The notes below the pieces were generated by a model, which did no database searches, was not told the DNA's origin, and saw only the letters and a list, made by a program, of their open reading frames with translations. A stretch of 8,000 nt of DNA, taken from positions 1 to 8,000 of the forward strand of contig WRGP01000161.1 in NCBI GenBank assembly GCA_009787135.1. The letters run 5' to 3'. How positions within the stretch are numbered: position 1 is the first letter of the stretch; each line of letters begins with the position of its first letter. A program made the translations under genes and the position numbers. Below, one piece after another: positions 1 to 6,132 of the stretch. This DNA comes from Bacillota bacterium. GTDB lineage: Bacteria > Bacillota > Clostridia > Christensenellales > Aristaeellaceae.

Positions 1-145
1 TCAAGTGCTTTTTTCCATTCCTCAGTAAAAAAATAAGTCTACACAAGGCTTTTTTGTCCTCCTGCTCTATACAACTGTCAAAGACCCGACGTCAAACGCG
101 TGAAACGGCTAAAGGCTTGTACGCGCCGATTCCTTCCCATTTTCG

Positions 146-174
146 TTGACATTGGCCCCTTTGCCTGCTATAAT
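146..174 (+). promoter_or_regulatory. Consensus sigma-A-type promoter of the 6S RNA gene
   Basis: A -35 box TTGACA (146-151) and a -10 box TATAAT (169-174) both match the vegetative consensus exactly and are separated by 17 bases, the ideal spacing. Transcription is expected to start near 181. No ribosome binding site or convincing open frame follows; the product is instead a highly structured RNA ending at an intrinsic terminator. A perfect promoter suits an abundant stable RNA. Confidence 0.9.
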
Positions 175-180
175 AAAGCC

Positions 181-384
181 ATCACGAAGGATACATCCTG
201 GGGTGTACGCGAGGTGCGTATTTTTACCCACATTTCGTTAACAGGAGTCTGCGTCAGTCCGTGGCTGCCACGCCCCCTTGCCGCGAGGCATGCCAGGGGA
301 CGGCAATAAGCGGCTGCAGGACCCCGACCTGCCAAGGTGGCGGGTGAAAAAATTCGCGGCGGACGGCACCATCGGGACAAAGTT
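181..384 (+). ncRNA. ssrS: 6S RNA (RNA polymerase-binding regulatory RNA)
   Basis: 6S RNA mimics an open promoter, binds the housekeeping RNA polymerase holoenzyme and lowers transcription, mainly in stationary phase. Seen here: a closing stem in which 196-205 (UCCUGGGGUG) pairs with 367-377 (CACCAUCGGGA, one bulged A); a second short helix 209-212 (GCGA) with 354-357 (UCGC), separated from the first by an internal loop containing GGCGG, which resembles the GCGGCGG segment near the 3' end of E. coli 6S RNA; a long, partly unpaired middle fitting the central bubble; and an apical hairpin with CCCCU (274-278) against AGGGG (295-299), capped by UGCC-GCGA-GGCA (279-290) with a GNRA-type tetraloop. 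The length of about 200 nt is typical. The consensus promoter directly upstream and terminator directly downstream fit an independent RNA gene. The identification is by eye from structure and remembered consensus; the ends are approximate. A different structured ncRNA is the main alternative. Confidence 0.82.
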
Positions 385-411
385 GGAGACGGCATACCGC
401 CGTCTCCTTTT
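385..411 (+). terminator. Intrinsic terminator of the 6S RNA gene
   Basis: A perfect 9-bp GC-rich stem, GGAGACGGC (385-393) with GCCGTCTCC (399-407), encloses the loop ATACC and is followed by TTTT (408-411). A second T-run lies at 423-427. Read on the minus strand, the hairpin is not followed by a T-run, so it serves the plus-strand RNA and does not obviously terminate the convergent minus-strand operon. Confidence 0.85.
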
Positions 412-453
412 GCGGTGTCGTCTTTTTATATGGGGCCGCTCCCGCCCAATGCT

Positions 454-1086
454 TTATTCATATACCCAGTCCATCCCCACTTGGCAGAGCAAAACGCCGG
501 ATTCCGCGTCATAGGTGAAACGAAAGGAATACGGTGAACAGGCTCCGTAAAACCGCTGCTCTCCCTCACGCCAAGCGGTCAGGCCATCCTTCACAATCCC
601 TCGAACCACCTCCGCGCGCTCCTCCGGAAAATTCGCGTTATAGCCGGCCGCGCATAGGACAGCCAAATCGGCAAGGCAGCCGTCATAGAGCGTTTTCTCC
701 CCCGCGGGTAGGTTGTTGTCCGTCAGCATGATGTCAATCGTTGTATCCGCGAGGAGATCATCACCCGCTTGGGGAAGCGTTTTATAATATATCCTGAGCG
801 CTAAGGCGTCGCCGATCTGACCGGCCGCCAGATGAAAGGTTCCATCGGCCGCCGATACGGAAGGGCCCAATTCATAGTCAAAGGGCCTGCCCAGGCGCAT
901 GGCTAAGGCGGCGAAGTCCGCGCCAAAGCGTCCCGTATCAAAGGGCGTCATCTCTGTGACGATGGATATGCCTGGCCGCTGAACCTGTTCAACGGCCGCT
1001 ATATGCGTCCTTACGTTCATTATAAGCATAGCCGGCGTCACGAGCACCAGCACGACGGCTAGAAAAACCAAGATTCCCTTTTCCAT
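454..1086 (-). CDS. Unrecognised membrane-anchored extracytoplasmic protein
   Basis: I do not recognise this 210-residue protein. A charged start (Met-Glu-Lys) is followed by one strongly hydrophobic segment at about residues 5-24 (ILVFLAVVLVLVTPAMLIM), and the rest is soluble and mildly acidic. This suggests a signal anchor or uncleaved signal peptide with the body outside the cell; no lipobox cysteine is evident. The body has four cysteines (DGC, VLC, GAC and LLC contexts) and no known catalytic motif that I can see. The ATG at 1086 was chosen because the GGGGGG purine run lies 7 bases upstream; the in-frame TTG (1092) and GTG (1089) lie too close to that run. It begins 19 bases after the TraX-like gene on the same strand, so the two are probably cotranscribed. 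No terminator is visible between its stop and the convergent 6S RNA gene. Coding status is well supported by length and ribosome binding site; function is unknown. Confidence 0.8.
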   Translation of the reverse strand: MEKGILVFLAVVLVLVTPAMLIMNVRTHIAAVEQVQRPGISIVTEMTPFDTGRFGADFAALAMRLGRPFDYELGPSVSAADGTFHLAAGQIGDALALRIYYKTLPQAGDDLLADTTIDIMLTDNNLPAGEKTLYDGCLADLAVLCAAGYNANFPEERAEVVRGIVKDGLTAWREGEQRFYGACSPYSFRFTYDAESGVLLCQVGMDWVYE

Positions 1087-1105
1087 CACCAAGCCCCCCT
1101 ATCTT

Positions 1106-1786
1106 TTATAGAATACTTTTCAGCACCCACAGCGCGGCCAGGTGGGCCGGGTATAGGGCGTACATGAGCCATCTGGGCGTCCGGGTCCGCTTCGCGCGGG
1201 GCCATAAGATCAGCGGCAGCGCGAGAAGGGCCAGCGTCTGCATCCGCACCTTAAAAAACGGCGCGTCCCATATCACTCTGCCGCCCTCGCCCCATAGGAC
1301 GCAATACGCGCCAAAGCATGCCGCGAGCGCCAGCGGATTGTCCCGCAGGGCCCACAGCAGGAGGATGCACAGCACGCCGCGCACCCCGTAATCCATGGGG
1401 ACGAGCTGCGAGATCAGCAGCGCCGCCACCGTCATCCATTCCTTTTTTTCCTTCAGGCCCCAAATGCCAACAAGCCCCAGCAGCAGCGTGGCAAAGATGT
1501 TCAGCTTCGCCCAGGTATGGCTGAGCGCCCCGTTGAAAAAGGGCTGCGAAATGAGGAGCAGGATCAACAGCCGAAGCGCATACTTGCGCATGTCACGCGT
1601 ATGCTCCGCGCCAATGGCAATCCCCCACGCAAACAGCGGCAGGGCGGCGCGGCCTATGATCCGCGGCGCGTCCACGCCTGGGAAGAAAATCGCGCCCACG
1701 TGGTCGATCACCATGCACACGCCCGCGATTATGCCCAGAAGCCCCGTGTCATGGTTCGTATAGGCTTTTTTTTGCGCGGCTTGCAA
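1106..1786 (-). CDS. TraX-family multi-pass membrane protein
   Basis: This 226-residue, very hydrophobic protein has about eight or nine membrane segments. Family hallmarks visible in order are VIDHVGAIFFP (residues 26-36), an IGRAALPLFAWGIAIG block (43-59), the KLNIFATLLLG block (94-104), MDYGVRG (131-137) and LMYALYPAHLAALWVL near the C-terminus (207-222). These match TraX (named for F-plasmid pilin N-acetylation), whose chromosomal relatives are common in Firmicutes and are mostly of unknown function; they are thought to be membrane acyltransferase-like. No conjugation genes are nearby, so a pilin role is unlikely. I chose the TTG at 1786 because a GGGGGG run lies 8 bases upstream and the frame then opens with a short polar N-terminus before the first membrane segment. 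The next internal ATG (residue 25) falls inside the first conserved motif. The frame stays open far upstream across the antisense of trkA, but that extension is a compositional artefact. The gene is divergent from trkA. Confidence 0.85.
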   Translation of the reverse strand: MQAAQKKAYTNHDTGLLGIIAGVCMVIDHVGAIFFPGVDAPRIIGRAALPLFAWGIAIGAEHTRDMRKYALRLLILLLISQPFFNGALSHTWAKLNIFATLLLGLVGIWGLKEKKEWMTVAALLISQLVPMDYGVRGVLCILLLWALRDNPLALAACFGAYCVLWGEGGRVIWDAPFFKVRMQTLALLALPLILWPRAKRTRTPRWLMYALYPAHLAALWVLKSIL

Positions 1787-1823
1787 GGTACCGTCCCCCC
1801 CATCTTTTGTTACGGCAGAAAAT

Positions 1824-1852
1824 AGTATAACGCATTCAGGCTTTTTTGTACA
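1824..1852 (-). promoter_or_regulatory. Promoter of the TraX-like/orphan operon
   Basis: On the minus strand TGTACA (1852-1847) and TATACT (1829-1824) are separated by 17 bases. The predicted start near 1817 gives a leader of about 30 nt before the TTG start at 1786. The -35 box lies one base from the oppositely oriented -35 box of trkA. The -35 match is only moderate. Confidence 0.55.
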
Positions 1853-1853
1853 C

Positions 1854-1881
1854 TTGCAAAATGCATAAATCGTGCTATAAT
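1854..1881 (+). promoter_or_regulatory. Promoter of trkAH
   Basis: TTGCAA (1854-1859) and TATAAT (1876-1881) are separated by 16 bases. The -10 is preceded by TGC, giving an extended -10 element. Transcription from about 1888 leaves a leader of about 28 nt with AAGGAGG at 1901-1907, 8 bases before the trkA ATG. The leader is too short to hold a known riboswitch such as ydaO or kimA-type elements. Confidence 0.65.
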
Positions 1882-1915
1882 CGGTGCGGTTCACGCAAAC
1901 AAGGAGGCGAACCCT

Positions 1916-3298
1916 ATGCGAATCGTCGTCGTGGGGGACGGCAAGGTAGGCTATACGCTCACCCAGCGGCTTGCGGCCGAGGGGCATGAGCTTGTTGTGA
2001 TTGATACCAATGGCCGAACCCTCGCCGCGCTGGCGAGCACGCTGGATGTGATCACCCTGCAGGGGAACGGCGCGTCCTATGCCGTGCAAAAGGAGGCCGG
2101 CGTACAGCACTGCGAGCTGCTGATCGCCGTGACCTCCAAAGATGAAATCAATATGATCTGCTGTCTGGTCGCCAAGAAGCTGGGCGCCGGGCATACCATC
2201 GCGCGCGTGCGCGATCCTGACTACGAGGCGCAGCTTGCGCTTCTGGAGGATGAGCTGGGCCTTAGCATGGTCGTCAATCCGGAATTGTTCGCGGCGCGGG
2301 AGATCGCGCGGCTCCTTCGGCACCCGGCCGCCGTTACGGTGGAAACCTTTGCGCAGGGCCGCGTGGAGGTGGTGGAATACCGCGTCCCCGAGGAAAGCGC
2401 GCTGGACGGCATGCCGCTGCACAAGATCGGCAATGCCATGAAGGTGCGCCTGCTCGTGTGCGCCGTGCGGCGCGAAGACGAGGTATATATCCCCTCCGGG
2501 GACTTTGTGCTCAAGGCTGGCGATCACATTTATCTCATCATGGATCCGGGAGAGGCGGACGCCTTTTTTAAAAAGCTCGGCGTGTATCAGCACCGCATCA
2601 AGGACATCATGATCGTCGGCGGCGGCCGTGTGGCCTATTATCTGGCCAAGGAAATGCTGGAAACAGGCGTTCAGGTTAAAATTATCGAAAAGGATGAGGC
2701 GACCGCCAGCGAGCTGTGCGAGCGTTTGCCCCGCGCCATGGTCATCCACGGGGACGGCACGGACACGGACCTGCTCTCCGAGGAGGGGCTGGACGATGTG
2801 GGCGCGTTCGTGGCCCTGACCGGCATGGATGAGCAAAACATCCTTTTGTCCCTCTACGCGCGCACGCGCACAAAGGGCAAGGCCATTCCCAAGGTGGACC
2901 GGCTGGCCTTCCTGTCCGTTCTGGGCGGCATGGGGCTGGATAACCTCATTTCGCCCAAAGCCATCGCCGCCGACGACATTGTCCGCTTTGTCAGAACCAT
3001 GGAGAACGCCAGCGGCTCCAATGTCGAAACGCTGCACCGTCTGGTGGACGGGCGCGTGGAGGGGCTGGGGTTTGTCGTGAACGACAAAGCCGGTTATCTT
3101 GGCCTGCCGCTGTGCGAACTGCCGCTCAGGCCCGGCCTGCTCATTGGCTGCATCGTGCGCAAGGGTGAGACGATCATCCCGCGAGGCCATGATACCATTG
3201 AGGCGGGGGACTGCGTGGTCGTCATTGCCGAGGGCCGGGCGCTGCAAGATTATAACGACATTTTCGATCATTCGCGCCGAGGGAATTATGAACCGTAA
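1916..3298 (+). CDS. trkA: TrkA, cytosolic NAD-binding subunit of the Trk potassium uptake system
   Basis: This 460-residue protein is the peripheral gating subunit of a Trk-type K+ transporter; it binds nucleotide on the cytoplasmic face of TrkH. It has the full double-RCK layout: RCK-N1 (about 1-140) with the Rossmann loop GDGKVG (7-12) and the acidic Asp30 at the end of strand 2; RCK-C1 (about 140-222); RCK-N2 (about 228-350) with GGGRVA (235-240) and Glu258 at the equivalent acidic position; and RCK-C2 (about 365-450). GNGAS (50-54) and GDGTD (279-283) are the matching later loops of the two halves. Length agrees with TrkA (about 450-460) and excludes the single-RCK KtrA (about 220). The ATG is set by AAGGAGG 8 bases upstream and begins directly with the first Rossmann strand. 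The last codons overlap the start of trkH by 11 bases, pointing to translational coupling of equal subunits. Confidence 0.95.
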   Translation: MRIVVVGDGKVGYTLTQRLAAEGHELVVIDTNGRTLAALASTLDVITLQGNGASYAVQKEAGVQHCELLIAVTSKDEINMICCLVAKKLGAGHTIARVRDPDYEAQLALLEDELGLSMVVNPELFAAREIARLLRHPAAVTVETFAQGRVEVVEYRVPEESALDGMPLHKIGNAMKVRLLVCAVRREDEVYIPSGDFVLKAGDHIYLIMDPGEADAFFKKLGVYQHRIKDIMIVGGGRVAYYLAKEMLETGVQVKIIEKDEATASELCERLPRAMVIHGDGTDTDLLSEEGLDDVGAFVALTGMDEQNILLSLYARTRTKGKAIPKVDRLAFLSVLGGMGLDNLISPKAIAADDIVRFVRTMENASGSNVETLHRLVDGRVEGLGFVVNDKAGYLGLPLCELPLRPGLLIGCIVRKGETIIPRGHDTIEAGDCVVVIAEGRALQDYNDIFDHSRRGNYEP

Positions 3299-4730
3299 AC
3301 TGATTTTGCGCATCCTCTCCCGCGCGGCGTTGGCGGAGGCCGCGCTGTTGCTTATTTCGGCGGTTGTCGGGCTCCTGCATGGAGATGCGGTCCTGATTCC
3401 CTTTGGCGTGCCTATCCTGCTGCTCCTGCTCGTATTTCTGGCGCTTGGCCGCGTCAAGCCCCAGTCAAAGGATTTTTTTGCCAGGGAAGGCTTTGTTTCC
3501 GTGGCGCTCGCGTGGGGGTTCATGTCGCTGTTTGGCGCGCTGCCGTTTTGCCTGAGCGGCGCGATCCCGTCCTTTTTGGACAGCGTGTTTGAAACCGTCT
3601 CCGGCTTTACCACCACGGGCGCGTCGCTGCTGGGGGATGTGGAGCTCATGCCAAAGGGGCTGCTATTTTGGCGAAGCTTCACGCACTGGATCGGCGGCAT
3701 GGGCGTGCTGGTATTTCTGCTGGCGCTGACCGCGCTGGCGGGCGACCGGTCCATCTACCTCATGCGCGCGGAATCGCCCGGGCCCTCTGTGGGCAAGCTG
3801 ACGCCGCGCCTTCGCGCGTCCGCGGGCATCCTGTACCTCATCTATCTGGCGATGACGGTTTTGCTCATCGCGCTGCTGCTGCTGGGCGGCATGGAGCCGT
3901 TTGACAGCGTTACAAACGCCTTTTCCATCGCGGGCACGGGCGGCTTTGCCGTGCGCAACGGCGGGATCGCGGCCTACCACAGCGCGTACATTGAAAACGT
4001 CATGACCCTGTTCATGATCCTCTTTGGGACAAACTTCACGCTGTACTATTTTGTGCTGGCGAAAAAGCCGCTGGAGGCGCTTGCAAACGAGGAGCTGCGC
4101 TGGTATCTGGGCATCTTCGCGGCGGCAACCCTGGCGGTCACCATCAGCATTTTGCCGGGATGCGCCGGCGTGCTGGAGGCCCTGCGGCTGGCCGCCTTTC
4201 AAAACGCTTCCATGATGAGCACCACGGGCTTTGCCACCGCGGACTTCAACCTCTGGCCCGTGTTTTCGCACATGTTCCTGCTTTTGCTCATGTTCGTCGG
4301 CGCGAGCGCGGGCTCTACCGGCGGCGGCTTCAAGGTGTCCCGCGTCGCGCTGCTGCTCAAATCCATCCGGCGCGAGCTTTCCCGCACGCTCCATCCGCGC
4401 TCGGTAGGCCGCATCAACTTTGACGGCAAAACGGTGGAGACGGAGACGTCCCACGGCGTGCTGGTGTACCTGAGCGTGTATGTGCTCATCGCCACCACGG
4501 GCGTCCTGCTCGTGTCCCTGAACGGATACGACCATGTGACCACGTTCTCCGCCGTCATGGCGACGTTTAACAACATCGGCCCTGGCCTTGGCTTGGTCGG
4601 GCCGATGGAAAACTTCTCCGTTTTTTCGCCTTTTTCCAAGATTGTCCTGAGCGCGCTGATGCTTCTTGGGCGGCTTGAGATCTATCCGATCCTGATGGTG
4701 TGCTCGCCGTCCGTATGGCGGCGGAAATGA
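3288..4730 (+). CDS. trkH: TrkH-type potassium channel subunit
   Basis: This 480-residue integral membrane protein forms the K+-conducting pore of the Trk system in the cytoplasmic membrane. The four M1-P-M2 repeats can be followed through their pore loops: GFTTTG (106-111), AGTGGF (215-220), STTGFA (311-316) and NNIGPG (428-433). The third and fourth are close to the usual SGFTTTG- and NNVGPG-like filters. The GASAGSTGGGFK segment (338-349) fits the glycine-rich intramembrane gating loop, and GRLEIYP (461-467) is the conserved C-terminal signature. Length is normal for TrkH/TrkG. The frame is open from 3099, but that part lies inside trkA in another frame; the ATG at 3288 has GAGGG just upstream and begins with a basic N-terminus followed by the first membrane helix. 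It overlaps the end of trkA. No terminator is visible after its stop, and the next promoter begins 20 bases downstream. Confidence 0.95.
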   Translation: MNRKLILRILSRAALAEAALLLISAVVGLLHGDAVLIPFGVPILLLLLVFLALGRVKPQSKDFFAREGFVSVALAWGFMSLFGALPFCLSGAIPSFLDSVFETVSGFTTTGASLLGDVELMPKGLLFWRSFTHWIGGMGVLVFLLALTALAGDRSIYLMRAESPGPSVGKLTPRLRASAGILYLIYLAMTVLLIALLLLGGMEPFDSVTNAFSIAGTGGFAVRNGGIAAYHSAYIENVMTLFMILFGTNFTLYYFVLAKKPLEALANEELRWYLGIFAAATLAVTISILPGCAGVLEALRLAAFQNASMMSTTGFATADFNLWPVFSHMFLLLLMFVGASAGSTGGGFKVSRVALLLKSIRRELSRTLHPRSVGRINFDGKTVETETSHGVLVYLSVYVLIATTGVLLVSLNGYDHVTTFSAVMATFNNIGPGLGLVGPMENFSVFSPFSKIVLSALMLLGRLEIYPILMVCSPSVWRRK

Positions 4731-4748
4731 AAAACCGGTGAAAAACCG
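4728..4748 (+). repeat. Tandem 10-bp direct repeat abutting the trp-operon -35 box
   Basis: TGAAAAACCG occurs at 4728-4737 and again at 4739-4748, with an 11-base period (one helical turn), ending one base before the TTGACA box. The first copy includes the trkH stop codon. The core AAAAACCG recurs a third time at 4798-4805, just inside the transcribed leader. It could be an activator or repressor site or a chance AT-rich repeat. Confidence 0.4.
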
Positions 4749-4749
4749 C

Positions 4750-4778
4750 TTGACAATCGATTGATTTGGGTTTATAGT
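4750..4778 (+). promoter_or_regulatory. Promoter of the aroF-trpEG operon
   Basis: TTGACA (4750-4755, perfect) and TATAGT (4773-4778, one mismatch) are separated by 17 bases. Transcription from about 4785 gives a leader of about 300 nt that contains the T-box element. The promoter starts 20 bases after the trkH stop. Confidence 0.85.
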
Positions 4779-4784
4779 GTCACA

Positions 4785-5074
4785 AATTGAATATCCAAAA
4801 AACCGTTGATGCGGAGATAACGGCAGGCGTGCCGTCACAGAGAGCGGGGGAGGCTGAGAACCCTGTACAACGCAGCTTGTCAAATGGACCGCGGAGGGCG
4901 CAGTCAAAGGGAAGAGATTCCCAAGTATTCTGCGACGTGGCGCATACGTCAGTTGCGGGGGATATGTTGGTATCCTTTATAAGAGCGCAGGGGTATTCCC
5001 TGTGAAACAAGGTGGCACCACGGATAGTCGCTATTCGTCCTTGGCAGAGCTAATGCTTTGCCAAGGATTTTTTT
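4785..5074 (+). promoter_or_regulatory. T-box riboswitch specific for tRNA-Trp
   Basis: The leader binds uncharged tRNA and decides between termination and read-through. Stem I is anchored by 4806-4810 with 4903-4907 and by GCGG (4811-4814) with CCGC (4889-4892). The specifier loop has AGATAA (4815-4820) on its 5' side and UGG (4885-4887), flanked by A on both sides, on its 3' side. The distal part has the AGAGAG bulge motif (4839-4844) and a GGCUGAGAA loop (4852-4860). Between come hairpins GGGAA/TTCCC (4909-4922) and GACGT/ACGTC (4934-4950), then Stem III CAGGG/CCCTG (4988-5002). The T-box proper, AAGGTGGCACCACG (5009-5022), forms the antiterminator with CGTCCTT (5036-5042). The bulge UGGC (5013-5016) would pair with a GCCA tRNA end, and a G discriminator is what bacterial tRNA-Trp carries, independently supporting Trp over Tyr or Phe. 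The codon assignment is by inspection; the downstream trp genes agree. Confidence 0.93.
5039..5074 (+). terminator. Regulated terminator of the Trp T-box
   Basis: A 12-bp stem (5039-5050 with 5055-5066, including one G-U pair) around the loop TAAT is followed by ATTTTTTT (5067-5074). Its 5' arm, starting CCTT, is also the 3' arm of the T-box antiterminator, so the two structures exclude each other: uncharged tRNA-Trp stabilises the antiterminator and allows transcription into aroF. Confidence 0.93.
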
Positions 5075-5093
5075 GTGGAAAGAGGCGATTCAA

Positions 5094-6107
5094 ATGGTTT
5101 TTATCCTCAAGCCCGATGTGGCAAAAGAAAAAATCGATACCTTCATCATGGGCTGGGAACAAAAAGGGTTTTCAACCATTTTAAGCGTTGGCACGGAGCA
5201 TACCGCCGTGTGCCTGATTGGGAACACGGCGGAGATCGATGTGGACCATGTGGTGGAGACAAGCGACATCGTGTCCTACGGCAAACGCATTACGGAACAG
5301 TACAAGGCGGTCAATCGAACGGTGCATGAGGACAGCACCGTCATCCGCGTGGGAGACGCGCGCATAGGCGAAGGGTTTTTCACGGTCATCTCCGGGCCGT
5401 GCTCGGTGGAAAGCGAAGAGCAGATTTGCAAAATCGCTCGGAGCGTCAAAAACAGCGGCGCGAAAATCCTTCGCGGCGGGGCGTTCAAGCCCAGAACCTC
5501 GCCGTATGCCTTTCAAGGCAAACAGGCGGAGGGGCTTGCCATGCTGCGGTTGGCGAAAAAGGAGACCGGGCTGCCCATTGTTTCGGAAATCATGAACCAA
5601 ACGCAGCTTGATTTGTTTGAGGATGTGGACATTCTGCAAATCGGCGCCAGGAACATGCAAAACTTCGATCTGCTCAAGGCGGTTGGCGGGCTGAAAAAGC
5701 CGGTGCTGCTCAAGCGCGGCCTTGCGAACACGATTGAGGAGCTGCTCATGAGCGCGGAGTATATCGTGGCCGCGGGCAACGAGCAAGTCATCCTCTGCGA
5801 GCGTGGCATCCGCTCCTTTGAAACCATGACGCGAAACACGCTGGATTTATCCGCCGTGGTGCTGCTCAAGCAAAAATCGCATCTGCCGGTGATCGCGGAC
5901 CCCAGCCATGCCTCCGGCATACGGAGTCTGGTGCCGCCCCTGGCAAAGGCGATCCTGGCTGTTGGCGCGGACGGCATCATGGTGGAAACGCATAACAACC
6001 CGGCTAAAGCCCTCTGCGACGGCGCGCAGTCCCTTGACCTGGAACAGTTTCACACGCTGATGGAGGATTTGCGAAAGCGGGCGGCGATGGAAGATAAACA
6101 GCTATGA
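5094..6107 (+). CDS. aroF: 3-deoxy-7-phosphoheptulonate (DAHP) synthase, type I-beta with N-terminal regulatory domain
   Basis: The enzyme condenses phosphoenolpyruvate and erythrose 4-phosphate to DAHP, the first step of the shikimate pathway, in the cytoplasm. It is 337 residues long. Residues 1 to about 70 form a ferredoxin-like regulatory domain, followed by a TIM barrel. Catalytic signatures are GPCSVE (101-106), RGGAFKPRTSPY (127-138), QIGARNMQN (182-190), LKRG (206-209), CERGIR (235-240) and ADPSHASG (269-276). Cys103, His272, Glu298 and Asp309 occupy the expected divalent-metal positions. The architecture and length match the Thermotoga maritima-type enzyme, in which the N-terminal domain mediates Tyr/Phe feedback; such feedback here is inferred. 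The ATG at 5094 has AGAGG 8 bases upstream. An in-frame ATG at 5058 was rejected because it lies inside the T-box terminator. Placement directly behind a Trp T-box and 25 bases ahead of trpE makes it a tryptophan-operon DAHP synthase. Confidence 0.95.
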   Translation: MVFILKPDVAKEKIDTFIMGWEQKGFSTILSVGTEHTAVCLIGNTAEIDVDHVVETSDIVSYGKRITEQYKAVNRTVHEDSTVIRVGDARIGEGFFTVISGPCSVESEEQICKIARSVKNSGAKILRGGAFKPRTSPYAFQGKQAEGLAMLRLAKKETGLPIVSEIMNQTQLDLFEDVDILQIGARNMQNFDLLKAVGGLKKPVLLKRGLANTIEELLMSAEYIVAAGNEQVILCERGIRSFETMTRNTLDLSAVVLLKQKSHLPVIADPSHASGIRSLVPPLAKAILAVGADGIMVETHNNPAKALCDGAQSLDLEQFHTLMEDLRKRAAMEDKQL

Positions 6108-6132
6108 CACATTATAAAGAGGAGGCATTGCC

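Noticed and set aside
100..309. Small plus-strand frames of 60-80 residues in the 6S region
   Set aside because: They begin before or inside the promoter and RNA gene, lack ribosome binding sites, and overlap conserved RNA structure.
1087..1092. TTG start at 1092 for the orphan minus-strand protein
   Set aside because: It would leave only one base between the GGGGGG purine run and the start codon; the ATG at 1086 has a 7-base spacing.
1844..1915. A K+- or c-di-AMP-responsive riboswitch ahead of trkA
   Set aside because: The predicted leader is only about 28 nt, too short for a known riboswitch, and no hairpin precedes the ribosome binding site.
1787..3754. Upstream extension of the TraX-like frame to an 882-residue open frame antisense to trkA and trkH
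   Set aside because: The region is fully covered by well-recognised trkA and trkH on the plus strand. The translation has no domain and is rich in His, Arg, Gln and Ala, as expected from the antisense of GC-rich codons. A ribosome-site-supported TTG at 1786 explains the real gene.
3663..4907. 414-residue minus-strand open frame opposite trkH
   Set aside because: It is the antisense of trkH and the T-box leader, with low-complexity basic composition and no recognisable motif.
5058..5093. In-frame upstream ATG for aroF at 5058
   Set aside because: It lies within the 3' half of the T-box terminator hairpin. The ATG at 5094 has a proper ribosome binding site and matches the normal N-terminus of the family.
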